Virus record (IMG/VR): IMGVR_UViG_3300025894_000035
Coordinates: 1-31,326 of that record
Direction: 5' to 3' (one strand)
Length of the DNA: 31,326 nucleotides
Origin: a virus
The position numbers were made by a program, and so were the translations under genes. Position 1 is the stretch's first letter; each line of letters starts with the position of its first letter. Positions 6,663 to 12,621 of the stretch are shown piece after piece. Below the pieces are notes generated by a model that saw only the letters and a program-made list of their open reading frames with translations, made no database searches and was not told the origin of the DNA.

Positions 6663-6713
6663 ATGCGAGTAGCTATTTATAACGATAAGGAAAAAGTAAA
6701 TGAAACAAACTAA
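6663..6713 (+). pseudogene. Duplicated 5' scrap of the pyruvyl-transferase gene
   Basis: Bases 6664-6686 repeat 3984-4006 with one mismatch (TGCGAGTAGCTATTTATAA, then C for T, then GAT). The copy still encodes MRVAIYND, then reads KEKVNETN and stops. It has no downstream similarity to the parent gene. It looks like the remnant of a lost paralogue or the scar of a recombination that built or moved the cassette. Confidence 0.65.
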
Positions 6714-6834
6714 CTTAAACTTCCCTAAAGACACTAACCAGCCACCCTATAATGGGCAGTTCTGGTGCCATATTCGGCAATCCTTTCAGGGTTGGACCGA
6801 CCATATTAATTTTTATAAGGTTAAGAATCTGTGA
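6700..6834 (+). CDS. 44-residue protein of unknown function
   Basis: An ATG at 6700, preceded at eight bases by AAGGA, opens a 44-codon frame rich in aromatic and polar residues (ending in WTDHINFYKVKNL). Its TGA overlaps the GTG start of the glutaredoxin gene as GTGA, arguing for translational coupling. There is no membrane segment, cysteine pair or recognised motif. The start lies inside the 16-codon duplicated scrap, in a different frame. Confidence 0.55.
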   Translation: MKQTNLNFPKDTNQPPYNGQFWCHIRQSFQGWTDHINFYKVKNL

Positions 6835-7055
6835 TAGAAATTTATGGAAAGATGGATTGCAACTATTGTGTAGAAGCACAGAACGTATGTAAAAACCTTA
6901 AACTAGATTATAAATATTATCACTTGGACGATCATTATACTATTATGGAACTCTGGGCAAAGGTTAAATTTAAAACCTTTCCTCAGATTTTTGTAGATGA
7001 TGTATGTATCGGAGGGTTTGACGAACTAATGGAATACACGAATGGAATTGAATAA
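6831..7055 (+). CDS. Glutaredoxin
   Basis: A 74-residue thioredoxin-fold protein with the redox pair CNYC (Cys10-Cys13), a TFPQIF cis-proline loop and IGGFDEL for glutathione binding. It fits the compact phage glutaredoxins that reduce ribonucleotide reductase, and a class I reductase is encoded at 26517-29237. It starts with GTG overlapping the stop of the 44-residue gene, and ends 14 bases inside the next gene. Confidence 0.92.
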   Translation: MIEIYGKMDCNYCVEAQNVCKNLKLDYKYYHLDDHYTIMELWAKVKFKTFPQIFVDDVCIGGFDELMEYTNGIE

Positions 7056-7293
7056 GTTGAAACAATTAGTAATTACTATGGAAGAATGTGGTGAATTAAT
7101 TCGTGCCTGCTCCAAAGTGTTGAGACACGGAACTGAAGAGGACCCTAAGTATCTACAAAATCTTACTGAAGAAATAGCAGATGTCATCGCTATGACACGC
7201 ATCCTTAGAACATCTTACCATATAGATAGTAGTACCTTAGAAGATTTAGTTCAGAAAAGACTGACAAAAATGAAGCGGCAGGATTATGCGTAA
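7042..7293 (+). CDS. MazG-like pyrophosphohydrolase, short form
   Basis: This 83-residue helical protein has the MazG acid motifs: EECGELIRACSK (ExxE) and EEIADVIAM (ExxD). It is shorter than the protein at 1532-1864 but should dimerise or tetramerise into the same four-helix active site and hydrolyse (d)NTPs. It overlaps the glutaredoxin gene by 14 bases and the next small membrane protein by eight. Confidence 0.85.
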   Translation: MELNKLKQLVITMEECGELIRACSKVLRHGTEEDPKYLQNLTEEIADVIAMTRILRTSYHIDSSTLEDLVQKRLTKMKRQDYA

Positions 7294-7447
7294 GCTAATA
7301 ACAATCTGGAAGTTTGCAATTGGTTCTTTTAGCGACGACAAAACAGAGGGCTACGACAACTACGTTATGGCGTTTCGTAGCATTCTCGTTCTAGTAAACT
7401 TTGTTACCTGCTTCTTCATAATTGCTAATACACTGCGTCATTGGTAG
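7286..7447 (+). CDS. 53-residue membrane protein
   Basis: The frame starts at ATG 7286 inside the mazG end and stops at 7447. Residues 1-28 are soluble and charged, with GSFSDDKTEGYDNY; residues 31-50 form one strong membrane helix, followed by RHW. No family with a known function is recognised. The stop lies within the 11-base motif TGGTAGTTGAG (7442-7452) that precedes the next promoter, so a coding end and a regulatory element overlap. Confidence 0.65.
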   Translation: MRKLITIWKFAIGSFSDDKTEGYDNYVMAFRSILVLVNFVTCFFIIANTLRHW

Positions 7448-7466
7448 TTGAGGGCAAAAATAAATC

Positions 7467-7495
7467 TTGACATTTTTTTCTTCTGCTGTTATAAT
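7467..7495 (+). promoter_or_regulatory. Consensus sigma70 promoter upstream of 7522
   Basis: TTGACA at 7467-7472, 17 bases, then TATAAT at 7490-7495: a full match. Upstream are a GGCAAAAATAAATC tract and the motif TGGTAGTTGAG (7442-7452), shared with the hsp20 promoter. Transcription should begin near 7502, about 20 bases before the next ATG. Confidence 0.9.
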
Positions 7496-7521
7496 AATGG
7501 AAATTGTGAAAAGAGTGTGTT

Positions 7522-8124
7522 ATGAATTTATTTTATCTTGACGACGACCTCGACCGTTGTGCCGAGTTTCATGTCGACAAACACATTGTTAAAATGCCTT
7601 TAGAAGTAGCTCAGATATTGTGTACCTCAGTCTGGATTGACGAGTACCTTGGCTTTGTGCCTCGCGCACTTGACAAGAATGAACGAGACTATCTTAACGG
7701 TCTCAAGGCAGAAATCAAACATCTTCCACCAGAGGAAAGACCTTTGACCCCCTATCTACCAATGATGTATAATCATCCTTGTACGATATGGGCTCGCTCC
7801 TCTCTCGACAATCACGAATGGACTCACTGCTACGGTAATGCTCTTAATGAGGAGTATCGTTACCGTTACGGAAAAGATCATAAGTCTATAGCCCAAGTAG
7901 TAAATAACCTACCAGAACCTCAAAGAATGGAGCGTGTAGGTTTTACTACTTTCGGGTTAGCCATGCCAGAAGAACTAAAAGATTATGACGACCCAGTAGA
8001 ATCTTATCGACGCTACTATCACCTTGACAAAGCTACTTTTGCAAGCTGGAAGTATAGAGACAAGCCTTACTGGTGGGATGAAGATTTTGCAGATTATCAA
8101 CAACGAATTACGAGGGTAGCATGA
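7522..8124 (+). CDS. Conserved phage protein, function unknown
   Basis: The 200-residue protein resembles a family common in large and marine phages whose members begin like MNLFYLDDDLDRCAEFHVDK and continue with HIVKMPLEVAQ. It also has NHPCTIWAR, an EYRYRYGKDHKS block, LAMPEE and YRRYYHLDKATFASW. The spread of invariant His, Asp and Trp residues suggests an enzyme, perhaps acting on nucleic acid, but I cannot assign a reaction. It is the first gene after a perfect promoter and overlaps the next gene by ATGA. Confidence 0.7.
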   Translation: MNLFYLDDDLDRCAEFHVDKHIVKMPLEVAQILCTSVWIDEYLGFVPRALDKNERDYLNGLKAEIKHLPPEERPLTPYLPMMYNHPCTIWARSSLDNHEWTHCYGNALNEEYRYRYGKDHKSIAQVVNNLPEPQRMERVGFTTFGLAMPEELKDYDDPVESYRRYYHLDKATFASWKYRDKPYWWDEDFADYQQRITRVA

Positions 8125-8768
8125 GAAGAGGTATTAAAAAACAAGAAGGAGAAAATCTAACTGATGCAAACATTAAAAAGGTTATACGACTTTTGTCAGC
8201 GGAAAAGCCGATTACAAAAAAAGAAGCGTGTAGTATTCTTAATATTAGCTATAATACCAGTCGCCTTTCTAAAGTTATTGAAGATTATGAGAGCGACCAA
8301 GAGTACCGAAGAACCCGAAAAGCACAGAAGCGTGGCAGACCCGCTGACAATGCTGAAATTGCAGAAATCGTAGAGTCTTACCTTACGGGAGAAAGCTTTA
8401 CCGATATTGCTAGAAGAATATTTCGCTCTGTTGCTTTTGTCAAAACTATCGTTGAGAAACTGGGAGTCCCAGGAAGGGTCGCTGGTGATGAACGATATGA
8501 AATGGAATACTTGCCCGATGAGTGTGTATCCGATAGCTTTGCTGTTGGAGAAGTTGCTTGGTCAGCCAAGTACCACACTTCGTGTGAAGTAATGGCAACT
8601 CTTGACGCCACACACGAACAAGGCTACGGCCCCTGTTATCGTGTGTGGATAAGAGAGGTTAGTAATGAGGACAATCTTGGGGGAGGCTATAATGCTTTTG
8701 TTCCCGCATATGACCTCGGTAAATTGGAGCATTTGAAAACTTATGGAATCAATACCGCTAGAGTTTAG
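8121..8768 (+). CDS. DNA-binding protein with two HTH regions and AT-hook-like motif
   Basis: Residues 15-58 and 77-116 look like helix-turn-helix units (ITKKEACSILNISYNTSRL and FTDIARRIFRSVAFVKTIV). Between them, KRGRP at 70-74 matches an AT-hook core that sits in AT-rich minor grooves. The C-terminal 95 residues form a separate aromatic, beta-rich domain of unknown role. A transcription regulator or nucleoid-type protein is likely. Coupling to the preceding gene is by ATGA, and the following membrane-protein gene starts within its last 26 bases. Confidence 0.65.
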   Translation: MRRGIKKQEGENLTDANIKKVIRLLSAEKPITKKEACSILNISYNTSRLSKVIEDYESDQEYRRTRKAQKRGRPADNAEIAEIVESYLTGESFTDIARRIFRSVAFVKTIVEKLGVPGRVAGDERYEMEYLPDECVSDSFAVGEVAWSAKYHTSCEVMATLDATHEQGYGPCYRVWIREVSNEDNLGGGYNAFVPAYDLGKLEHLKTYGINTARV

Positions 8769-9015
8769 TTATTATGCCATATTTTGTTTAACAACTGTCA
8801 TCTGTATAATCTACCTCAATGTAAAAGCATTTCGAGAAGTAGGTTTCAGATGGAATTTTACGGGTGGTCTCATTTATTATGGAACCACAATACCTATAGT
8901 ATTAGTGGGTGCTCCCGCATTTTTCATTGTTTTTATCTTTAGAAGCGATGTTTACTACGAAAGTTTAATTAACTATATCACCGAAATATATGTTGACTCA
9001 GATGACGAAAGCTAG
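8743..9015 (+). CDS. Two-span membrane protein, 90 residues
   Basis: Two hydrophobic helices (about residues 9-26 and 43-67) are separated by a short basic loop, and the tail is acidic (DSDDES). The gene overlaps the HTH gene by 26 bases, and its end contains the next promoter. Size and topology resemble a small holin, but it is over 7 kb from the lysozyme, so this is only a possibility. No family recognised. Confidence 0.6.
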   Translation: MESIPLEFSYYAIFCLTTVICIIYLNVKAFREVGFRWNFTGGLIYYGTTIPIVLVGAPAFFIVFIFRSDVYYESLINYITEIYVDSDDES

Positions 9016-9021
9016 TATAAT
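8993..9021 (+). promoter_or_regulatory. Sigma70 promoter inside the end of the membrane-protein gene
   Basis: TTGACT at 8993-8998, 17 bases, TATAAT at 9016-9021: eleven of twelve consensus positions. It lies across the last codons of the upstream gene and drives the HTH protein at 9129. Unlike the other promoters in the window it lacks the A-tract and TTC before the -35 box. Confidence 0.8.
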
Positions 9022-9128
9022 ATGTTTTTGAAATTGAGGAAAGTATGGGATATAATTTTTACATGCGACAACTTGAAGCGACTGGCAATGCTGCCGGTCT
9101 ACCTTTTAAACCAAACAGGAGAAAGAAA

Positions 9129-9491
9129 ATGGCGTGGACTGACGAATCCAAGCAACAGGCAATTGATGCCTACACAAGTGAAGAACCAACTCCAGAGAAC
9201 TCTATGGAGATTGTAAAAGCTATCGCAGAAGACATGGGTGAGAGCCCTAATGGTGTGCGAATGATTCTAACCAAAGCTGGAGTATATGTAAAGAAAACTC
9301 CTGCTGCTTCTAGTGGCGGTGCTAAAGCCGCTTCAACTGGCGGAACTCGAATCAGCAAAGCTGCCGCACAGGAAGCACTCACAGCAGCTCTTAATGATGC
9401 TGGTGTAGCTATTGATGAGGATATTGTTTCAAAGCTCACTGGTAAAGCTGCACAATACTTCGCAGATGCTATGAATAAAGTAGCTTCTTAA
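9129..9491 (+). CDS. Small HTH-type DNA-binding protein with Ala-rich tail
   Basis: The first 55 residues (from MAWTDESKQQ) form a helix-turn-helix-like unit ending in SPNGVRMILTKAGVYVKK. An Ala/Gly/Ser linker and a helical C-terminal domain follow. The HTH resembles repeats of the protein at 12622-13344, for example GKTARGVKTMLTRRGL. The ATG at 9129 has AGGAG seven bases upstream. An in-frame ATG at 9045 with its own AGGA would add 28 residues and cannot be excluded. With its own promoter and a strong hairpin after the stop, it is probably abundant; a nucleoid-like or transcription role is inferred. Confidence 0.75.
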   Translation: MAWTDESKQQAIDAYTSEEPTPENSMEIVKAIAEDMGESPNGVRMILTKAGVYVKKTPAASSGGAKAASTGGTRISKAAAQEALTAALNDAGVAIDEDIVSKLTGKAAQYFADAMNKVAS

Positions 9492-9498
9492 AAGTCCA

Positions 9499-9539
9499 CA
9501 CGGGGGTTGAGTATGCTTAGCCGCGTATTCACCCTCGTG
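9499..9539 (+). other. Long RNA hairpin after the HTH gene
   Basis: CACGGGGG plus TGAGTATGC pairs with GCGTATTCA plus CCCTCGTG: 17 pairs including three G-U wobbles, a single bulged T and a six-base loop. No T-run follows on the plus strand, so it is not a standard terminator. It may protect the mRNA 3' end or be a processing site. Confidence 0.65.
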
Positions 9540-9611
9540 AGGCAACCACTAATAGTCCAAAAATTACAAAGACAAAAGAGGTTTTGCTCAATGTAATACT
9601 GGAGCTAATTA

Positions 9612-9875
9612 GTGAAAAAAGAAGAGCTAAAGAAGAAAGTAAATAGTGCTGGAGATGCAATTATAACTTACAGGAGTCCCAACTCCCGTAAGACAAAGTA
9701 CAATGTATGTACGATTGACTTCAGCACGCCTTACATTCAAGACAAGAAAAATAGAGCGAAAGAAGATGACGATACTGTCCTAATGTTTTGTTGGGACACG
9801 GATTCTTTTCGCCTTATGAAAGCTGACAATGTTACCTCAGTCGTTCCCTTATCCAACGTGTTAAGGAATGAATGA
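9612..9875 (+). CDS. Small beta-barrel-like protein
   Basis: An 87-residue protein with a GTG start eight bases after GGAG. It is rich in predicted strands (AIITYRSPNSRKTKYNVCTI and VLMFCWDTDSFRLMKADNV) and resembles the small Sm/SH3-like WYL_2 (DUF2693) proteins of phages. It is coupled by ATGA to the PC4-like gene, so it may act with a nucleic-acid-binding partner. Function unknown. Confidence 0.55.
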   Translation: MKKEELKKKVNSAGDAIITYRSPNSRKTKYNVCTIDFSTPYIQDKKNRAKEDDDTVLMFCWDTDSFRLMKADNVTSVVPLSNVLRNE

Positions 9876-10153
9876 TGGAAGCATACTCAAAAATTATCGT
9901 ATCAGAACCTTATAGACAGGTTCGACTAACGGTGAATGAGTTCCGAGAAGAAGAATATCTTCATTTTCGGGAATACTATCTTGACTTTGAAGAAGAATGG
10001 AAGCCCTCTAATAAGGGTCTCTCTATTCCTCTTGAAGTTGAAACCTCAAAAGAATTGTTTATTGCTATGGCGGAGATACTATCTTTAGCCGAGAGTAAAC
10101 AAGTATTGGAGGAACATTTCGGAGAAACTATTCGAGACCTATATCAAAAATAG
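9872..10153 (+). CDS. PC4-like ssDNA-binding protein
   Basis: The 93-residue protein matches the PC4/p15 transcription-coactivator fold in its core: RLTVNEFREEEYLHFREYY, then DFEEEWKPSNKGLSIPL, corresponding to the family's VxEFRGKxYVDIREYY and PGKKGISL. PC4-type proteins bind single-stranded DNA as dimers. Phage members are thought to support replication, repair or late transcription. Here it lies just before the ligase region and coexists with a gp32-like SSB at 21486. The start could be either of two adjacent ATG codons at 9872 or 9875. Confidence 0.75.
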   Translation: MMEAYSKIIVSEPYRQVRLTVNEFREEEYLHFREYYLDFEEEWKPSNKGLSIPLEVETSKELFIAMAEILSLAESKQVLEEHFGETIRDLYQK

Positions 10154-10156
10154 TTC

Positions 10157-10185
10157 TTGACATTTTAACGAAATGGCCTCATAAT
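10157..10185 (+). promoter_or_regulatory. Sigma70 promoter for the ligase N-terminal gene
   Basis: TTGACA at 10157-10162, a 17-base spacer and CATAAT at 10180-10185 match eleven of twelve consensus positions. TCAAAAATAGTTC before the -35 box resembles the other window promoters. It starts four bases after the stop of the PC4-like gene. Confidence 0.85.
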
Positions 10186-10209
10186 GTTCTTTTTAAATCA
10201 AAGGTATTT

Positions 10210-11160
10210 ATGACTAATATGTTTCTTGCCAAAGCAGCCAAGGCTTATTATGAGGGCAACCCCATAATTTCTGATGCTGAGTTTGATGTTCTTGCCGCTG
10301 ATGCTAACTATACTGACGTAGGATATTCTGACGAATTCTTCGAGTTCGATCACTTGTACCCTATGTACAGTTTACAGAAAGCATTTGTAGGTGAAGAACA
10401 TCCTCCTTACGACCACGCTACTGGAGCAACAGTAATCACACCCAAGTTAGATGGAGCAGCGGTTTCGCTGGGCTACTACGATGGTGAATTAGTGCTGGCT
10501 CTTACTCGGGGTAATGGTAAGAAGGGTAGAAATATTATGAATAAAGTTAAACATCTTGTTCCTACTAGCATTACTCGCAAGGGTGTTGTTCAGATTACAG
10601 GAGAAGTTGTTGCCCCCGAGACTATTCCTAACGCTAGAAACTATGCTTCTGGTGCGCTGAATCTCAAGTCCGAAGAAGAGTTTCTCACTAGAGAAGTTCG
10701 ATTCGTAGCTTATGATATTCAGCCTCGTGTGGAAAAGTTGTGGACGGAAGACATGTCGAATCTCTCTTCGGACAATTTCGACACTGTTCTTGCGTCTAAC
10801 TGGGCAGGATACCCGCAGGATGGTCTAGTGTTCCGTGTTGATAACAATGCGAAATATGAAGAGATGGGTTACACCGCTCACCACCCTCGTGGTGCCTTTG
10901 CTTTGAAAGAAAGACCTCCAGGTGTCGTTACGCGACTACTTGATGTGATCTGGCAAGTGGGTAAATCCGGTGTGGTTTCCCCTGTTGCTATCCTAGAGCC
11001 TGTGCTCATTGGAGAAGCTACTGTTGGTCGTGCCACATTACATAATATGCGGTATATTAACGAGCTTAACCTTGAAATAGGTTGTACTGTCGAAGTAATT
11101 CGATCCGGTGAAATTATACCAAGAGTCGTGAGACGCATAGAAGGGGAAGTAAATGTTTGA
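10210..11160 (+). CDS. ligA: NAD-dependent DNA ligase, adenylation plus OB half
   Basis: This 316-residue protein holds the front half of a bacterial-type ligase. A remnant of the NMN-binding domain Ia (YYEGNPIISDAEFDVL) is followed by the nucleotidyltransferase domain with adenylated Lys79 in PKLDG, and an OB domain ending in IGCTVEVIRSGEIIPRV. The zinc finger, HhH and BRCT domains are absent and are encoded separately at 11865-12617. Full LigA is about 670 residues. T5 phage has a comparable two-gene NAD ligase. The halves probably assemble to seal nicks. Confidence 0.92.
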   Translation: MTNMFLAKAAKAYYEGNPIISDAEFDVLAADANYTDVGYSDEFFEFDHLYPMYSLQKAFVGEEHPPYDHATGATVITPKLDGAAVSLGYYDGELVLALTRGNGKKGRNIMNKVKHLVPTSITRKGVVQITGEVVAPETIPNARNYASGALNLKSEEEFLTREVRFVAYDIQPRVEKLWTEDMSNLSSDNFDTVLASNWAGYPQDGLVFRVDNNAKYEEMGYTAHHPRGAFALKERPPGVVTRLLDVIWQVGKSGVVSPVAILEPVLIGEATVGRATLHNMRYINELNLEIGCTVEVIRSGEIIPRVVRRIEGEVNV

Positions 11161-11449
11161 TGATAGTATAGAAGACGAAAACATCTTTGGGTGGATTGGT
11201 TTGAAAGACAATGGAAGTCATTATGTATCTGCCGCAGGCTTATATGATTATTTCTTTGCTATCAAAAAAGAAACTCGTGACAAGATTCTGGAAGGATGGA
11301 TTACTGCTCTAGAAGCATATCTTGACCCAGGATTCGAGGAACGAATGGAAGAATCCGAAGACGGTATTATCTATATATCCGAGTCAGCAGATTCGGTAGA
11401 AGATAAACCAAGTGGTAATATCATCCCTTTTCCTAAAATTATAAGATGA
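11153..11449 (+). CDS. Acidic 98-residue protein between ligase halves
   Basis: The protein is strongly acidic, especially residues 72-90 (EESEDGIIYISESADSVED), and ends in IIPFPKIIR. Residues 10-55 look folded, with WIGLKDNGSHYVSAAGLYD and a helix around TRDKILEGWITALE. It overlaps the ligase gene by eight bases after a GAAGGGGAAG site, and joins the GIY-YIG-like gene by ATGA. No family is recognised; it may belong to the inserted element or be a ligase accessory. Confidence 0.6.
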   Translation: MFDDSIEDENIFGWIGLKDNGSHYVSAAGLYDYFFAIKKETRDKILEGWITALEAYLDPGFEERMEESEDGIIYISESADSVEDKPSGNIIPFPKIIR

Positions 11450-11805
11450 GTGGAGTTTATAACCTTACTTATTTTGAAAATCATCCTGAAGAAGCTACCC
11501 GCGAAGGGGTACTCTACTGCGTAGTATTAGTTAATAAACTTACTATGAAACGAGAATGTCTCAAGATAGGCATCGCTTCAGGAAGAAATTGGAAAGACGT
11601 TTTGAAAAGGAGTCGTGGGTTTAATGGCTACGAAATTCGTATACAGAGAACTTACCACGACTCACTTTTTAATGTGTGGACGCTAGAACAAGCATTACAC
11701 GAAGAATACAAACAATTCAAGTATATACCCCAACAAAAGTTCGGTGGATATACAGAGTGTTTCGAAATAAAGAAGGAGATTATTTTAGCTATTCCGAAAA
11801 AATAA
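11446..11805 (+). CDS. GIY-YIG-like nuclease (T5orf172/MUG113 type)
   Basis: The 119-residue protein shows the GIY-YIG core in its variant form: GVLYCVVLVNK (GIY strand), KIGIASGRNW (YIG strand with the following Arg), TLEQALHEEY supplying the catalytic Glu81, and a closing YTECFEI. This resembles the T5orf172/MUG113 branch. There is no obvious DNA-recognition domain, so it is a bare catalytic module. Its position between the two ligase genes fits a homing-type endonuclease that split or invaded the locus. Other nuclease roles are possible. Confidence 0.65.
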   Translation: MSGVYNLTYFENHPEEATREGVLYCVVLVNKLTMKRECLKIGIASGRNWKDVLKRSRGFNGYEIRIQRTYHDSLFNVWTLEQALHEEYKQFKYIPQQKFGGYTECFEIKKEIILAIPKK

Positions 11806-11808
11806 TTC

Positions 11809-11837
11809 TTGACTTTTCAACTCAAACCCCGTATAAT
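11809..11837 (+). promoter_or_regulatory. Sigma70 promoter for the ligase C-terminal gene
   Basis: TTGACT at 11809-11814, 17 bases, TATAAT at 11832-11837, preceded by CGAAAAAATAATTC. It starts four bases after the GIY-YIG-like gene stops and lies just ahead of the TTG start at 11865, showing that the second ligase half is independently transcribed. Confidence 0.88.
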
Positions 11838-11864
11838 ATCTATTCAAATGTAGGAGAAAGTCTT

Positions 11865-12617
11865 TTGAGAGAAATTGTAGCACCAACACACTGCCCGAGT
11901 TGTTCTTCACCTTTGGTGTGGGAAAACGATCAGTTGTTCTGCTATAATACTTCTTGTGAGTCTAAGACTTATAAGTTAATCGAACACTTTTCCTCTACTT
12001 TGAAAATTAAGGGACTAGGGCCATCATCTATTCAGAAACTCAGAATAACTTCAATACCTCAAATCTATGAACTGAGTTTGGGTGAGATGGTAGAGGCTCT
12101 TAATTCTGAAAAACTTGCAGCAAAACTCTTTGAAGAGATTCAAGATTCCAAGAAAGTTAGTCTTTCTGAAATCCTACCCGCTTTCTCTATTCCACTAATA
12201 GGTAAATCGGCATCATCAAAGTTATGTTCTGTAGTAAGTAGTATTTATGACCTGAACGAGGAGGCTTGTACTAAGGCGGGGCTTGGCCCTAAGGCGAGCA
12301 ATAATTTGCTAACCTGGTACAATACCATGTTTCTCCGCGAGTACAAGTGGCTACCTTTTTCATTTGAGTCAAATGAAGTTGTTTCTGTTATTGAGCCTAA
12401 GGGTGTTGTCTGCATTAGTGGAAAACTGACATCCTTTAAAACTAAAGCAGAAGCAGAGAAAGTTCTCATTAGCAAGGGATATATTGTGAAATCCTCCTTA
12501 ACAAGAGAAGTAACAATCCTAGTGAATGAGAGTGGACTAGAATCTTCAAAAACCAAGAAAGCTAGAGATAGTGGGGTCTCTATCACAACTAACCTTAACC
12601 AATTATTAGGAAATTAA
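11865..12617 (+). CDS. ligB: NAD-dependent DNA ligase, zinc finger-HhH-BRCT half
   Basis: The 250-residue protein carries the remaining LigA domains in order: a Cys4 zinc finger (Cys10, Cys13, Cys26, Cys31), helix-hairpin-helix repeats (IKGLGPSSIQKL, IPLIGKSASSKL, AGLGPKASNNLL) and a BRCT domain (about 180-248, with GVVCISGKLTSFKTKAEAEK). A TTG start at 11865 is preferred: AGGAG lies eight bases before it and the promoter lies just upstream. Starting further upstream at 11676 would overlap the GIY-YIG frame and precede the promoter. It should supply DNA grip to the catalytic half. Confidence 0.88.
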   Translation: MREIVAPTHCPSCSSPLVWENDQLFCYNTSCESKTYKLIEHFSSTLKIKGLGPSSIQKLRITSIPQIYELSLGEMVEALNSEKLAAKLFEEIQDSKKVSLSEILPAFSIPLIGKSASSKLCSVVSSIYDLNEEACTKAGLGPKASNNLLTWYNTMFLREYKWLPFSFESNEVVSVIEPKGVVCISGKLTSFKTKAEAEKVLISKGYIVKSSLTREVTILVNESGLESSKTKKARDSGVSITTNLNQLLGN

Positions 12618-12621
12618 TTTT

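Noticed and set aside
6648-7521. Possible tRNA or other structured RNA in the small-gene region
   Set aside because: No cloverleaf-like arms or CCA-type ends were seen, and the stretch is filled by short coupled frames.
9513-9596. A 27-codon frame starting inside the 9499-9539 hairpin
   Set aside because: Its start is buried in a strong stem and it has no clear ribosome site or neighbour coupling.
11676-11864. N-terminal extension of the second ligase gene from ATG 11676
   Set aside because: It overlaps the GIY-YIG-like gene in another frame and lies upstream of and across the promoter; the TTG at 11865 has AGGAG at eight bases and starts right at the zinc finger.
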